In this document: piece by piece, positions 1 to 5,537 of the stretch
How the letters are laid out: each line of letters begins with the position of its first letter
Numbering within the stretch: the first letter of the stretch is position 1
DNA from: Corallincola sp.
GTDB lineage: Bacteria > Pseudomonadota > Gammaproteobacteria > Enterobacterales > Neiellaceae
Assembly: GCA_017998495.1 (NCBI GenBank)
Contig: JAGOCY010000080.1
Span: 1 to 6,766, forward strand
Length of the DNA: 6,766 nucleotides
Direction: 5' to 3'
The notes under the pieces: model-generated
What the model was told of the DNA's origin: nothing
Seen by the model: the letters and a program-made list of their open reading frames with translations, nothing else
The model's database searches: none
Position numbers and translations under genes: made by a program

Positions 1-36
1 TTCACTACAAGCACCCACACAGATTGCCTGTCCATC

Positions 37-49
37 TTGTTAAAGAACC
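37..49 (-). promoter_or_regulatory. boxA antitermination element of the rrn leader
   Basis: The minus strand reads GGTTCTTTAACAA. The E. coli rrn boxA is TGCTCTTTAACAA, so 11 of 13 bases match, including the whole TCTTTAACAA core. In the RNA, boxA is bound by NusB-NusE and makes rRNA transcription resistant to Rho. Confidence 0.88.
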
Positions 50-52
50 GAG

Positions 53-71
53 GAAGTCGCATCAGCGCTTC
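53..71 (-). promoter_or_regulatory. boxB-like hairpin upstream of boxA
   Basis: The minus strand reads GAAGCGCTGATGCGACTTC. GAAG pairs with CTTC and CGC with GCG around a TGAT loop, with one bulged A. It lies 3 bases before boxA, the expected place for the boxB stem of an rrn leader. The assignment rests on position and pairing only. Confidence 0.6.
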
Positions 72-85
72 GTCGTGAGGCGCGC

Positions 86-113
86 ATTCTACTGTCGCTA
101 ACCTCGTTGTCAA
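86..113 (-). promoter_or_regulatory. rrn promoter P2 (sigma-70)
   Basis: On the minus strand there is a perfect -35 TTGACA (108-113), a 16-bp spacer and a -10 TAGAAT (86-91), followed by the GC-rich discriminator GCGCGCC. Transcription would start near position 78-79 and run leftwards into the rRNA leader. The 16-bp spacing and GC discriminator are typical of rRNA promoters under stringent and growth-rate control. Confidence 0.88.
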
Positions 114-180
114 GCGGCTATTTCGCCTCTCACAACCCTTCCCCCTGGCGCCTCTCGGCTAGCCCGTCGAAGTGGGGCGC

Positions 181-208
181 ATTCTAGCGAGGGCGATGCT
201 ACTGTCAA
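181..208 (-). promoter_or_regulatory. rrn promoter P1 (sigma-70)
   Basis: On the minus strand there is -35 TTGACA (203-208), a 16-bp spacer and -10 TAGAAT (181-186), then GCGCCCCA, very like E. coli rrn P1 (TATAATGCGCCACCA). Predicted start is A at about 173, 95 bp upstream of the P2 start. The GC-rich discriminator is the classical determinant of ppGpp/DksA control. Both promoters of the pair share the same 16-bp spacing and the same -10 hexamer. Confidence 0.9.
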
Positions 209-241
209 AGCCTTTGTGACCAATTTCGCGAAAATTGATTA
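209..241 (-). promoter_or_regulatory. AT-rich UP-like element upstream of rrn P1
   Basis: The bases just upstream of the P1 -35 include AATCAATTTTCGCGAAATTG on the minus strand, two AT blocks around a CGCG core. The position fits an UP element bound by the alpha-subunit C-terminal domains of RNA polymerase. The block at 221-237 is a near-palindrome broken by one extra A. Because yrdA begins at 272, this region must also serve as the yrdA upstream region. Confidence 0.5.
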
Positions 242-271
242 AGCTGACGAAAATAGCAACAGGAGCTGTCG

Positions 272-808
272 ATGCTACGTTCATATCGCTCATTTTTTCC
301 GCAATGCGGGGCTCGCACTTATATCGATCCGTCGGCGCAACTGGTCGGCGACATTCAATTAGGCGATGACAGTAGCGTCTGGCCGCTGGTTGCTGCCCGT
401 GGTGACGTCAACCACATTCGCATCGGCGCCCGCACCAATATCCAGGATGGTAGTGTGCTGCATGTGACCCGCCACGCCGGCAATCCGCCCGCGGGTTGGC
501 CACTGATCATTGGTGATGATGTCACCGTCGGCCACAAGGCGATGCTGCATGGCTGCACCATCGGTAACCGGGTGCTGATCGGCATGGGCGCCATCGTGCT
601 CGACGGCGCCGTTATTGAGGATGAGGTATTGCTGGCGGCGGGCAGTCTGGTCTCGCCCGGCAAGCGGCTACGTTCCGGCTATCTCTATCGCGGCGCACCT
701 GCGGTTGAGGCGCGCCCGCTGACCGAGGCGGAGCGAGCCTTTCTGACCCAGTCCGCACTTAACTATGTCGTGCTTAAAGATGAGTATCTGGCCGAGCCCC
801 AAGCTTAG
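272..808 (+). CDS. yrdA: Gamma-carbonic anhydrase family hexapeptide-repeat protein YrdA
   Basis: This is a 178-residue left-handed beta-helix protein of the gamma-carbonic anhydrase/YrdA family, likely a cytoplasmic trimer. Hexapeptide-type repeats ([24 protein letters not shown]) run from about residue 25 to 130. The metal-binding histidines are present at His64 (SVLH), His88 (VGHKA) and His93 (MLHG), with the conserved Arg43-Gly-Asp45 and Gln58 of the active-site rim. Metal binding is therefore expected, but carbonic anhydrase activity has not been firmly shown for the enterobacterial YrdA group, so the substrate is open. AGGAG at 261-265 sits 6 bases before the ATG and supports the start. 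The gene diverges from the rrn promoters with no gene between them, and its TAG overlaps the aroE stop by 4 bases. No convincing sigma-70 promoter could be picked for it. Confidence 0.93.
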   Translation: MLRSYRSFFPQCGARTYIDPSAQLVGDIQLGDDSSVWPLVAARGDVNHIRIGARTNIQDGSVLHVTRHAGNPPAGWPLIIGDDVTVGHKAMLHGCTIGNRVLIGMGAIVLDGAVIEDEVLLAAGSLVSPGKRLRSGYLYRGAPAVEARPLTEAERAFLTQSALNYVVLKDEYLAEPQA

Positions 809-1626
809 GCCGCCAGGTTGCGGCGCAGCTCGCGCAGCACCTGACCGGTGCCCGGCCGGACGCCATGCCACAGGGCAAAGCTCTCGGCGGCTTGGCCCAC
901 CAACATGCCCAGTCCGTCCAGGCACAAGCCGGCGCCCGCCTTCGTGGCCCACTGCATAAAGGCGGTGGGGCCACGGCCGTAGGCCATGTCATAGGCCACA
1001 CTATCGGCCCCCACCAGCGCAGCCGGTAGCGGCGGCACTTCGCCGTGCAGGCTGGCGGAGCTGCCATTGATCAGCAGGTCAACCGGCTCGGCGGCTAGCG
1101 ATTCCAGCCCGCCGCCGCTGACCCGTCCCTCGCCCGCAAAGAGGGCAGCCAGTGTCTCCGCCTTGCTGGCGGTACGATTGGCAATATGGATGCTGGCGAC
1201 CCCTTGGCGTAGCAGAGGCAGCACCACCCCACGCACCGCACCACCGGCGCCGATAATCACCACCCGCTTATCCGTGAGCGGTACCTGATTGGCCAGCAGA
1301 TCACCCACCAACCCGGCACCGTCAGTGTTGTCACCGAGGATCTGGCCATTGTCCTCGCGCATCAGGGTGTTGACCGCGCCCGCCGCTCGCGCCCGCTCGC
1401 TCAAGCGGTCCGCTAGGGCAAAGGCCTGCTCCTTGAACGGCAGAGTGACATTGGCACCGCGCCCACCGCCCTGCCAGAACTGGTCGAGCGCGGCAGCAAA
1501 GCCATCAAGCGGGGCGAGCAACGCCTGATAATCCAGCTCAATGCCGGTCTGGCGGGCAAACAGGCCATGGATAAATGGCGACTTGGAGTGAGCAATAGGG
1601 TTTCCGAACACCGCGAAGCGCTGCAT
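805..1626 (-). CDS. aroE: Shikimate dehydrogenase (NADP+) AroE
   Basis: AroE catalyses the NADPH-dependent reduction of 3-dehydroshikimate to shikimate, the fourth step towards chorismate and the aromatic amino acids, in the cytosol. The 273 residues match the usual length. The substrate-binding SKSP (14-17) and NVTLPFK (59-65, catalytic Lys65), Asn86 and Asp102 in GDNTDG are present. The nucleotide-binding loop GAGGAVRG (126-133), the NADP-specifying NRT (150-152), DMAYG (213-217) and GLGMLVGQA (238-246) follow. One loop reads NGSSAS (187-192), where relatives have NATSxG. AAGGA (1633-1637) lies 6 bases before the ATG. The gene follows hdfR by 21 bp and is probably cotranscribed with it, unlike E. 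coli, where aroE follows tsaC. It overlaps yrdA tail to tail by 4 bases, and no terminator is visible between them. Confidence 0.97.
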   Translation of the reverse strand: MQRFAVFGNPIAHSKSPFIHGLFARQTGIELDYQALLAPLDGFAAALDQFWQGGGRGANVTLPFKEQAFALADRLSERARAAGAVNTLMREDNGQILGDNTDGAGLVGDLLANQVPLTDKRVVIIGAGGAVRGVVLPLLRQGVASIHIANRTASKAETLAALFAGEGRVSGGGLESLAAEPVDLLINGSSASLHGEVPPLPAALVGADSVAYDMAYGRGPTAFMQWATKAGAGLCLDGLGMLVGQAAESFALWHGVRPGTGQVLRELRRNLAA

Positions 1627-1647
1627 ATCAAATCCTTGACGGGAAGT

Positions 1648-2448
1648 TTAAAAATCAACCGGACGCAGCAGGTCAGCCGCCGTGGCCAGCCATGCGGCCT
1701 GCTCATGATCCGAGCGCCACAGGGCTCGCCACTGCTGACTCTCTCCTGGCAATTGCAGCAGCTGTAGCGACGCCATCTCTGCAGCAACCAGCGCGGTTGG
1801 CAACAAGGCAGCTGCCTTACCTGCGGCCACCAGCGCCAAGGTTGCGCTAAGGGGCAGGCCGCGCCAACCACAAGCGTGCCGGTCAGCTGGCAACCATGCG
1901 CTCATGGCGCCCGCTATATATATGTGGGGCAGATTGACATGCTGGCCATACCATTGCCAGTCGAGGCGAGCCAAGGGTAGAGCGGTTAAACCTGCATCGT
2001 CCTCGGCATCAGCAGTGATCACCAGATCGACGCGCCCTTCACGCAATGCTCGTTGCGCGGCCGGCTGAGGAGGCAGCCAATCGATGGTGAGTGACTGCTG
2101 CTGCGCCAGGGCCAGCAGGTCACTGCCGCTGCCCACCAGCAGCTGCGGCCAGAACGGGGGAGCAACCAAGCTCAGGCGCCAATGGCTGGCCGCCACTCCG
2201 CCCACCGCCTGCCGAGCCTGCTGCCAGGCAGCCAGCAAGGCCTCAGCGTGGGCCACCAATCGCTCACCAGCAGCGGTGAGCTGGATATTGCTGCGGCGGC
2301 GGTGGAACAGGCTAACGCCTAACTCCGCCTCCAGTTGGCGAATACGAAAACTGACCGCCGACGGGGTGAGATAGAGCTGTTCGGCCGCTTGCGCAAAGTG
2401 GCGGGTACGCTGCACAGTCAGAAAGGTGCGCAGCAGATCGCTGTCCAT
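1648..2448 (-). CDS. hdfR: LysR-type transcriptional regulator HdfR
   Basis: This is a LysR-family regulator of 266 residues. The winged helix-turn-helix (about residues 4-62) is very like E. coli HdfR, sharing LYLT-SAVSFRIRQLE and NI-LTAAGE blocks and the MDxxLLxTF start. The remaining ~200 residues form a shorter, more divergent effector-binding domain, somewhat below the 279 residues of E. coli HdfR. In E. coli, HdfR represses the flagellar master operon flhDC, is itself repressed by H-NS, and activates gltBD; targets here are unknown. The start is set at ATG 2448. A GTG six bases further upstream is possible, but GGAG (2454-2457) lies 5 bases before the ATG and overlaps the GTG. The gene diverges from maoP, the same arrangement as in E. 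coli, and aroE follows it. Confidence 0.92.
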   Translation of the reverse strand: MDSDLLRTFLTVQRTRHFAQAAEQLYLTPSAVSFRIRQLEAELGVSLFHRRRSNIQLTAAGERLVAHAEALLAAWQQARQAVGGVAASHWRLSLVAPPFWPQLLVGSGSDLLALAQQQSLTIDWLPPQPAAQRALREGRVDLVITADAEDDAGLTALPLARLDWQWYGQHVNLPHIYIAGAMSAWLPADRHACGWRGLPLSATLALVAAGKAAALLPTALVAAEMASLQLLQLPGESQQWRALWRSDHEQAAWLATAADLLRPVDF

Positions 2449-2474
2449 TGCCACTCCGTTAAAAAATTTTGCTC

Positions 2475-2504
2475 ACTATATGAAGTTTTTTTTGGTTTAC
2501 GCAA
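2475..2504 (-). promoter_or_regulatory. Predicted hdfR(-aroE) promoter
   Basis: On the minus strand a -10 TATAGT (2475-2480) is preceded, after 18 bp, by TTGCGT (2499-2504), which matches the -35 consensus only in TTG. The spacer contains a run of eight A residues, so the DNA may be bent. The predicted start is about 2468, giving a leader of about 20 bases. The -35 overlaps that of the divergent maoP promoter. LysR regulators often repress their own divergent promoter, but no clear T-N11-A site was identified. Confidence 0.5.
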
Positions 2505-2526
2505 CGGGGGCAAGCCGCTATTTAAT
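2498..2526 (+). promoter_or_regulatory. Predicted maoP promoter
   Basis: The best plus-strand -10 is TTTAAT (2521-2526, 5 of 6 to consensus), with a weak -35 TACGCA (2498-2503) at 17 bp. TTTACG (2496-2501) with TATTTA (2519-2524) is an alternative, also at 17 bp. The bases after the -10, GCGGCGGC, make a GC-rich discriminator like that of stringently controlled promoters. A start near 2533 gives a leader of about 55 bases. The call rests on motif inspection only. Confidence 0.4.
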
Positions 2527-2531
2527 GCGGC
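2514..2531. repeat. Inverted repeat GCCGC-TATTTAAT-GCGGC over the maoP -10
   Basis: Two perfect 5-bp arms, GCCGC (2514-2518) and GCGGC (2527-2531), flank the AT-only octamer TATTTAAT that contains the predicted -10. This could be an operator for a dimeric repressor, a site recognised by MaoP or another protein, or chance in GC-rich DNA. Confidence 0.4.
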
Positions 2532-2554
2532 GGCTCGGCCTAGCCGGGCCCGAG
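2531..2554 (+). repeat. GC-rich overlapping inverted repeats in the maoP leader
   Basis: Three symmetric elements overlap: CGGCT (2531-2535) with AGCCG (2542-2546), the perfect palindrome CGGGCCCG (2545-2552), and CTCGG (2534-2538) with CCGAG (2550-2554). In the predicted maoP mRNA they could form mutually exclusive hairpins upstream of the ribosome binding site. No T-tract follows, so this is not an intrinsic terminator. Confidence 0.4.
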
Positions 2555-2587
2555 ATCGATGTTGAGCCCTGGGGAGAGTGCACGCGG

Positions 2588-2947
2588 ATGGCAAACGAAA
2601 GCTTCAAGGCTGCCAAGAAATTCTACGACGACAAGAACTACCCGCGCGGTTTTGCCCGCAGCGGCGACTTCACCACCGCCGAAGCAGCACTGCTGGAAAA
2701 ACATGGTGCCGCCCTGCGCGCCCTGGCTGAAGGCATGCAGCAACCGGCCTCGGCGGAAGAGAGCCAGTTTGTCGGCGTTGCCCGTGGTGAGATCGAAGCG
2801 ACCACCGCCATCGAAAAGGTGTGGATCAAGTACATCAAGCGCACCACCAACAAGAAGTTCTACACCCTGTTCGGCAAATCCAAGCAGGCCGCAGGTGAAG
2901 AGGTGAGCTTTGCCGACGACAGTGGCGGCGACGATTTCGACGATTGA
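2588..2947 (+). CDS. maoP: Macrodomain Ori organization protein MaoP (DUF413, YifE family)
   Basis: This is a 119-residue DUF413 protein close to E. coli MaoP/YifE. Residues 1-35 carry the family signature FYDDKNYPRGFARSGDFT, followed by LLEKHG (37-42), a FVGVARGE block and a basic stretch with WIKYIKR and KKFYTLFGK. The tail is acidic (DDSGGDDFDD), as in E. coli. In E. coli, MaoP acts with the nearby 17-bp site maoS to organise the Ori region into a macrodomain; how it contacts DNA is not established. The open frame continues 54 codons upstream to 2426, but that part overlaps hdfR and the promoter region and has no family similarity. The start is therefore ATG 2588, giving MANESF like the E. 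coli MAESF. A GGGGAGAG stretch (2571-2578) lies 9 bases upstream. The gene is monocistronic, with its own terminator. Confidence 0.94.
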   Translation: MANESFKAAKKFYDDKNYPRGFARSGDFTTAEAALLEKHGAALRALAEGMQQPASAEESQFVGVARGEIEATTAIEKVWIKYIKRTTNKKFYTLFGKSKQAAGEEVSFADDSGGDDFDD

Positions 2948-2954
2948 TGACGAC

Positions 2955-2984
2955 CAAGCCCCGCCAGTGCGGGGCTTGTTGTTT
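2955..2984 (+). terminator. Rho-independent terminator of maoP
   Basis: CAAGCCCCGC (2955-2964) and GCGGGGCTTG (2969-2978) form a perfect 10-bp stem with a CAGT loop, followed on the plus strand by TTGTTT. It begins 7 bases after the maoP stop, and its T-tract touches the last base of hemF. On the minus strand the stem is followed by GTCGTC, so it is a poor terminator for hemF, though it may protect the 3' end. Confidence 0.88.
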
Positions 2985-3910
2985 CAGTAGGGCAGATCGC
3001 TGACATCCGCCAGCCAGTCACGCGGCTGCAGGTAGCGACCAAGCTGGGCTTCACGGCTGTCAGCGGCCGGCTGATAGCCATATTGCCAGCGTACCAGCGG
3101 CGGCAGTGACATCAGAATCGACTCGGTGCGGCCACCGCTCTGCAGACCAAACAGGGTGCCACGGTCATAAACCAGATTGAACTCCACATAGCGGCCACGG
3201 CGATAAAGCTGGAACTGGCGTTCCACCTCACCCCAGGCCAGCCCCCGGCGTCGTTCAAGGATCGGCAGGTAGGCGGCGAGGTAAGCCTCACCCACCGCCC
3301 GGGTCAGGGCGAAGCAGCGGTCAAACGACCAGCGATTTAGGTCATCGAAGAACAGCCCGCCCACCCCACGCGCCTCATCGCGATGACGCAGGTGGAAATA
3401 GCGATCGCACCACTGTTTGAACTCACTGTAAATCTCAGCGCCAAAGGGGCGACAGGCCTGCTCCGCCACCTGATGCCAGTGCACCACATCTTCAGCGAAA
3501 GGATAGTAGGGGGTGAGGTCGAAACCGCCGCCAAACCACCAGACTGGTTCACCCTCAGCCGGCGTGGCAATAAAGAAGCGGACATTGGCGTGCGAGGTGG
3601 GCAGATAGGGGCTGTGGGGATGAACCACCAGCGATACCCCCATCGCCTCAAAGGCCGCACCAGCTAGTTGCGGCCGGGCGGCAGTGGCGCTGGCGGGTAA
3701 CGCCCCGCCCTGCACATGGGAAAAGTTGACTCCTGCCTGTTCAAACAGGGCACCGCCCATTAGTACGCGAGTGCGGCCGCCGCCACCCTCCGGCCGCTGC
3801 CAGCAATCCTCGGCAAAATCGCCGGCGCCATCGGCAGCACTGAGCGACGCACAGATCTGATCCTGCAACTGCAGCAGCCAGTTCTTTACCGCCGCCACGT
3901 CAATACTCAT
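2984..3910 (-). CDS. hemF: Oxygen-dependent coproporphyrinogen III oxidase HemF
   Basis: HemF carries out the oxygen-dependent oxidative decarboxylation of two propionate groups of coproporphyrinogen III, giving protoporphyrinogen IX in aerobic heme synthesis. The 308 residues are full length. Family hallmarks are visible: the glycine-rich start [10 protein letters not shown] (41-50), HANVRFF (107-113), [15 protein letters not shown] (124-138) with His144 and His146, [17 protein letters not shown] (174-190) including His176, and [14 protein letters not shown] then [14 protein letters not shown] (239-271). It is a soluble cytoplasmic homodimer in relatives. Its ATG overlaps the tsaC stop as ATGA, so translation is probably coupled, with GAGGGTGG inside the tsaC end as likely ribosome site. 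It is the last gene of the minus-strand operon. Its position between tsaC and the hdfR/aroE block differs from E. coli. Confidence 0.97.
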   Translation of the reverse strand: MSIDVAAVKNWLLQLQDQICASLSAADGAGDFAEDCWQRPEGGGGRTRVLMGGALFEQAGVNFSHVQGGALPASATAARPQLAGAAFEAMGVSLVVHPHSPYLPTSHANVRFFIATPAEGEPVWWFGGGFDLTPYYPFAEDVVHWHQVAEQACRPFGAEIYSEFKQWCDRYFHLRHRDEARGVGGLFFDDLNRWSFDRCFALTRAVGEAYLAAYLPILERRRGLAWGEVERQFQLYRRGRYVEFNLVYDRGTLFGLQSGGRTESILMSLPPLVRWQYGYQPAADSREAQLGRYLQPRDWLADVSDLPY

Positions 3911-4479
3911 GGGCCACCCTCGCGAATCGCCACCCCATCCAGCCGCAAAATAGTGCTGGGGCCACGGCGGCCCAGAGTCTCACCGATCAGGCAATAATCG
4001 GCCGCCGCCGCCACGCGCGGGTCAAGCTCGGCAAAACTGGCGGGGGCTGGCTCACCGCCAATATTGGCACTGGTGGAGACCAGCGGGTGGCCCAGTTGGC
4101 GACAGAGCGCTACCACCTGGGGATGGTTGGTGACGCGCACCGCAATAGTTGCGAAATCGCCGCGCAGCAGCCGTGAGACCTCCGTCCGCACGGGCAGCAG
4201 CCAGGTGACGGCACCGGGCCAGCGGCCAAACACCGCCGCTCGCTGCTCAATGGCAATAGCGTCATCATCAACCCAGGGCAGCAGTTGACTGTAATCGGCA
4301 GCGATCAGAATCAGCCCTTTGGCCGGATCCCGTTGCTTGATGGTAAGGATGCGCTCCACGGCGGCTAAGCAGTGTGGATCACAGCCCAGGCCCAGCACCC
4401 CCTCGGTGGCATAGACGATCACGCCACCTGCGCGCACCGCAGTTACGGCGGCATTCAGTGCTTCATCAACAGGGACCAT
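3907..4479 (-). CDS. tsaC: L-threonylcarbamoyladenylate synthase TsaC (YrdC/RimN)
   Basis: TsaC makes threonylcarbamoyl-AMP from threonine, bicarbonate and ATP, the precursor for the t6A37 modification of ANN-decoding tRNAs; TsaBDE complete the reaction. The 190 residues form one YrdC domain. KQRDPAKG (48-55, with Lys48, Arg50 and Lys54), RWPG (86-89), AVRVTNHP (113-120), STSAN (135-139) and PSTILR (174-179) are all present, so the enzyme looks active. The early signature reads [13 protein letters not shown] (23-35), where E. coli has YPTEAVFGVGCDP, so a usually conserved proline is alanine. It lacks the C-terminal Sua5 domain, as expected for the short TsaC form. GGAG lies 7 bases before the ATG. 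The gene follows yrdD after 32 bp and overlaps hemF by 4 bases. Confidence 0.96.
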   Translation of the reverse strand: MVPVDEALNAAVTAVRAGGVIVYATEGVLGLGCDPHCLAAVERILTIKQRDPAKGLILIAADYSQLLPWVDDDAIAIEQRAAVFGRWPGAVTWLLPVRTEVSRLLRGDFATIAVRVTNHPQVVALCRQLGHPLVSTSANIGGEPAPASFAELDPRVAAAADYCLIGETLGRRGPSTILRLDGVAIREGGP

Positions 4480-4511
4480 GGCTGCTACTCCGGCTGCGAA
4501 CGTGCGGCGGA

Positions 4512-5060
4512 TTATAGAGGTTCACCCAGATAGCCGCATCCGGGACGGATGCAGGCTGGACGCTGTTTGCCACCCTGGCGGCGGCTCTCCAGCGTCGGGG
4601 CAGCGCAGCGCGGGCAAGGACCAGCCAGCGGCTCCCCCTTGAGGCTGGCGCTGCAATCGGGGTAGCGGTTACAGCTCCAAAACTTTTTACCATAGCGACT
4701 GATACGGCTGACCAGGCGGCCCTCGGCACAGAGCGGACAGGGCTGGCCGCCGTCGCTGCTTTCGGCCGGGCTGGTGTGGTAGTGGCAAAGCGGATAACCA
4801 CTACAGGCGATGAACAGTCCGAAGCGCCCCTGACGCACCGCCAGCGGCTGGCCACATTCAGGACAGGCAGCATCGAGGGTTTTGATCACCTGATGGTCCT
4901 GACTGGCCAACGGCTTGCGGTAATCGCACTGGGGGTAACTGCTGCACCCGAAGAACAAACCGGCCTTGCTGCGCCGGATCAACAGCGGCGCCCCGCACTG
5001 GGGGCAGGGCTCCGGTTGTTGCTGGTGGGCGGGAAAGAGGTCGGAGTCGATCCCGCTCAT
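4512..5060 (-). CDS. yrdD: Topoisomerase-type zinc-ribbon protein YrdD
   Basis: This 182-residue protein consists almost entirely of four zinc ribbons like those at the C-terminus of DNA topoisomerase I. The cysteine quartets are 19/22/39/45, 66/69/86/92, 108/111/130/136 and 149/152/170/175. The first three keep the C-x5-C second half with an aromatic residue and YPxC; the fourth has C-x4-C (CIRPGC) and lacks the preceding Phe or Trp. There is no catalytic topoisomerase domain, and the length matches E. coli YrdD (about 180), so this is a stand-alone family member rather than a gene fragment. Binding to single-stranded nucleic acid is likely by homology; the cellular role is unknown. It starts 3 bases after the smg stop and lies between smg and tsaC, a conserved order. 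Confidence 0.93.
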   Translation of the reverse strand: MSGIDSDLFPAHQQQPEPCPQCGAPLLIRRSKAGLFFGCSSYPQCDYRKPLASQDHQVIKTLDAACPECGQPLAVRQGRFGLFIACSGYPLCHYHTSPAESSDGGQPCPLCAEGRLVSRISRYGKKFWSCNRYPDCSASLKGEPLAGPCPRCAAPTLESRRQGGKQRPACIRPGCGYLGEPL

Positions 5061-5063
5061 GAC

Positions 5064-5537
5064 TCAGTGCAGATAGCCATCGGCGACTTCAAACAGCAGA
5101 TCTTCCATCTGCGAATAAGCCCCCTCGCGACCCGGCACGTTGAACAGCACCATCAGCACCACCCACTTGAGGTCATCGAGGCTGAACTCCTCGATCTCAA
5201 GTTCCATCACCCGGTCGATCACCATCTCGCGGGTATGGCTGTCGAGCACCTTGATCTGCTCAAGGAACAGCAGGAAGCCGCGGCATTCGACATCGAGGCG
5301 GGCCATCTCGTCAGCGGTAAAGAACCGTGTTGACGGGTGGTTATCGCTCATCAGGTAGGGTTTGGCGTCACTTTCCTGCAGATCGGCAAGGCGCTCCATC
5401 CACGACAGAGCCTTGTAGATCTCTTCTTTGTGGAAACCGGCACGACTCAACTCGGCGGTGAGTTCGTCCTGGTCGACCAGCGCTTCTACATCGCTGTGGA
5501 TGTAGTTCTCGAACAGGTACATGAGGATATCAAACAT
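5064..5537 (-). CDS. smg: Smg protein (DUF494)
   Basis: This 157-residue acidic protein is recognisable as Smg by its start [14 protein letters not shown], by [18 protein letters not shown] near residue 34, by [18 protein letters not shown] (81-98), by [10 protein letters not shown], and by its end [11 protein letters not shown]. It appears soluble and mostly helical, with no signal peptide or membrane segment. Its function is unknown; the name comes only from its place beside smf (dprA). A very strong ribosome site, AGGAGGA (5544-5550), lies 6 bases before the ATG and within the end of dprA. The gene overlaps dprA by 8 bases and precedes yrdD by 3, so it is tightly built into the operon. Confidence 0.95.
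   Translation of the reverse strand: MFDILMYLFENYIHSDVEALVDQDELTAELSRAGFHKEEIYKALSWMERLADLQESDAKPYLMSDNHPSTRFFTADEMARLDVECRGFLLFLEQIKVLDSHTREMVIDRVMELEIEEFSLDDLKWVVLMVLFNVPGREGAYSQMEDLLFEVADGYLH

Larger units (their letters stand above)
1..173 (-). other. rRNA operon leader (5' part of an rrn transcript, runs off the left edge)
   Basis: On the minus strand this stretch runs from the predicted P1 start (about 173) through P2, a boxB-like hairpin and boxA to the left edge. The part nearest the edge reads GGCAATCTGTGTGGGTGCT, which closely resembles the E. coli 16S leader just after boxA (CAATCTGTGTGGGCACTC, from memory). The 16S gene should begin roughly 100 bases beyond the edge, so no mature rRNA is present here. 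The leader normally loads the Nus-factor antitermination complex and helps 16S maturation. Confidence 0.85.

Noticed and set aside
124..156. Direct repeat CGCCTCTC at 124-131 and 149-156 between rrn P1 and P2
   Set aside because: Only two short copies in a pyrimidine-rich spacer; there is no further structure to suggest a function.
214..234. Possible CRP site TTGTGA-N6-TCGCGAA upstream of yrdA
   Set aside because: Only the first half-site matches; the second half has TCGCG instead of TCACA, and the AT-rich block is better explained as the rrn P1 upstream element.
1413..1871. 152-codon minus-strand open frame spanning aroE and hdfR
   Set aside because: It is an off-frame shadow of two confirmed genes and has low-complexity, Arg/Pro-rich composition.
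1914..1923. TATATATA run within hdfR
   Set aside because: It encodes the Ile-Tyr-Ile segment of HdfR; no -35 or regulatory context supports a promoter.
2449..2454. GTG start of hdfR two codons upstream
   Set aside because: The GGAG ribosome site (2454-2457) overlaps the GTG and is well spaced for ATG 2448, which also matches the start of E. coli HdfR.
2426..2587. 54-codon N-terminal extension of the maoP frame
   Set aside because: It overlaps the hdfR start and the promoter region, has no similarity to the DUF413 family, and the ATG at 2588 gives the family-typical N-terminus.
3773..3797. Inverted repeat GCGGCCG...CGGCCGC within hemF
   Set aside because: It lies inside a conserved coding region over Gly/Arg-rich codons, has an 11-base loop and no T-tract, and is expected by chance in GC-rich DNA.
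4776..5333. 185-codon plus-strand open frame across yrdD and smg
   Set aside because: It lies antisense to two well-supported genes, has no recognisable domain, and reflects the long open frames expected opposite GC-rich genes.
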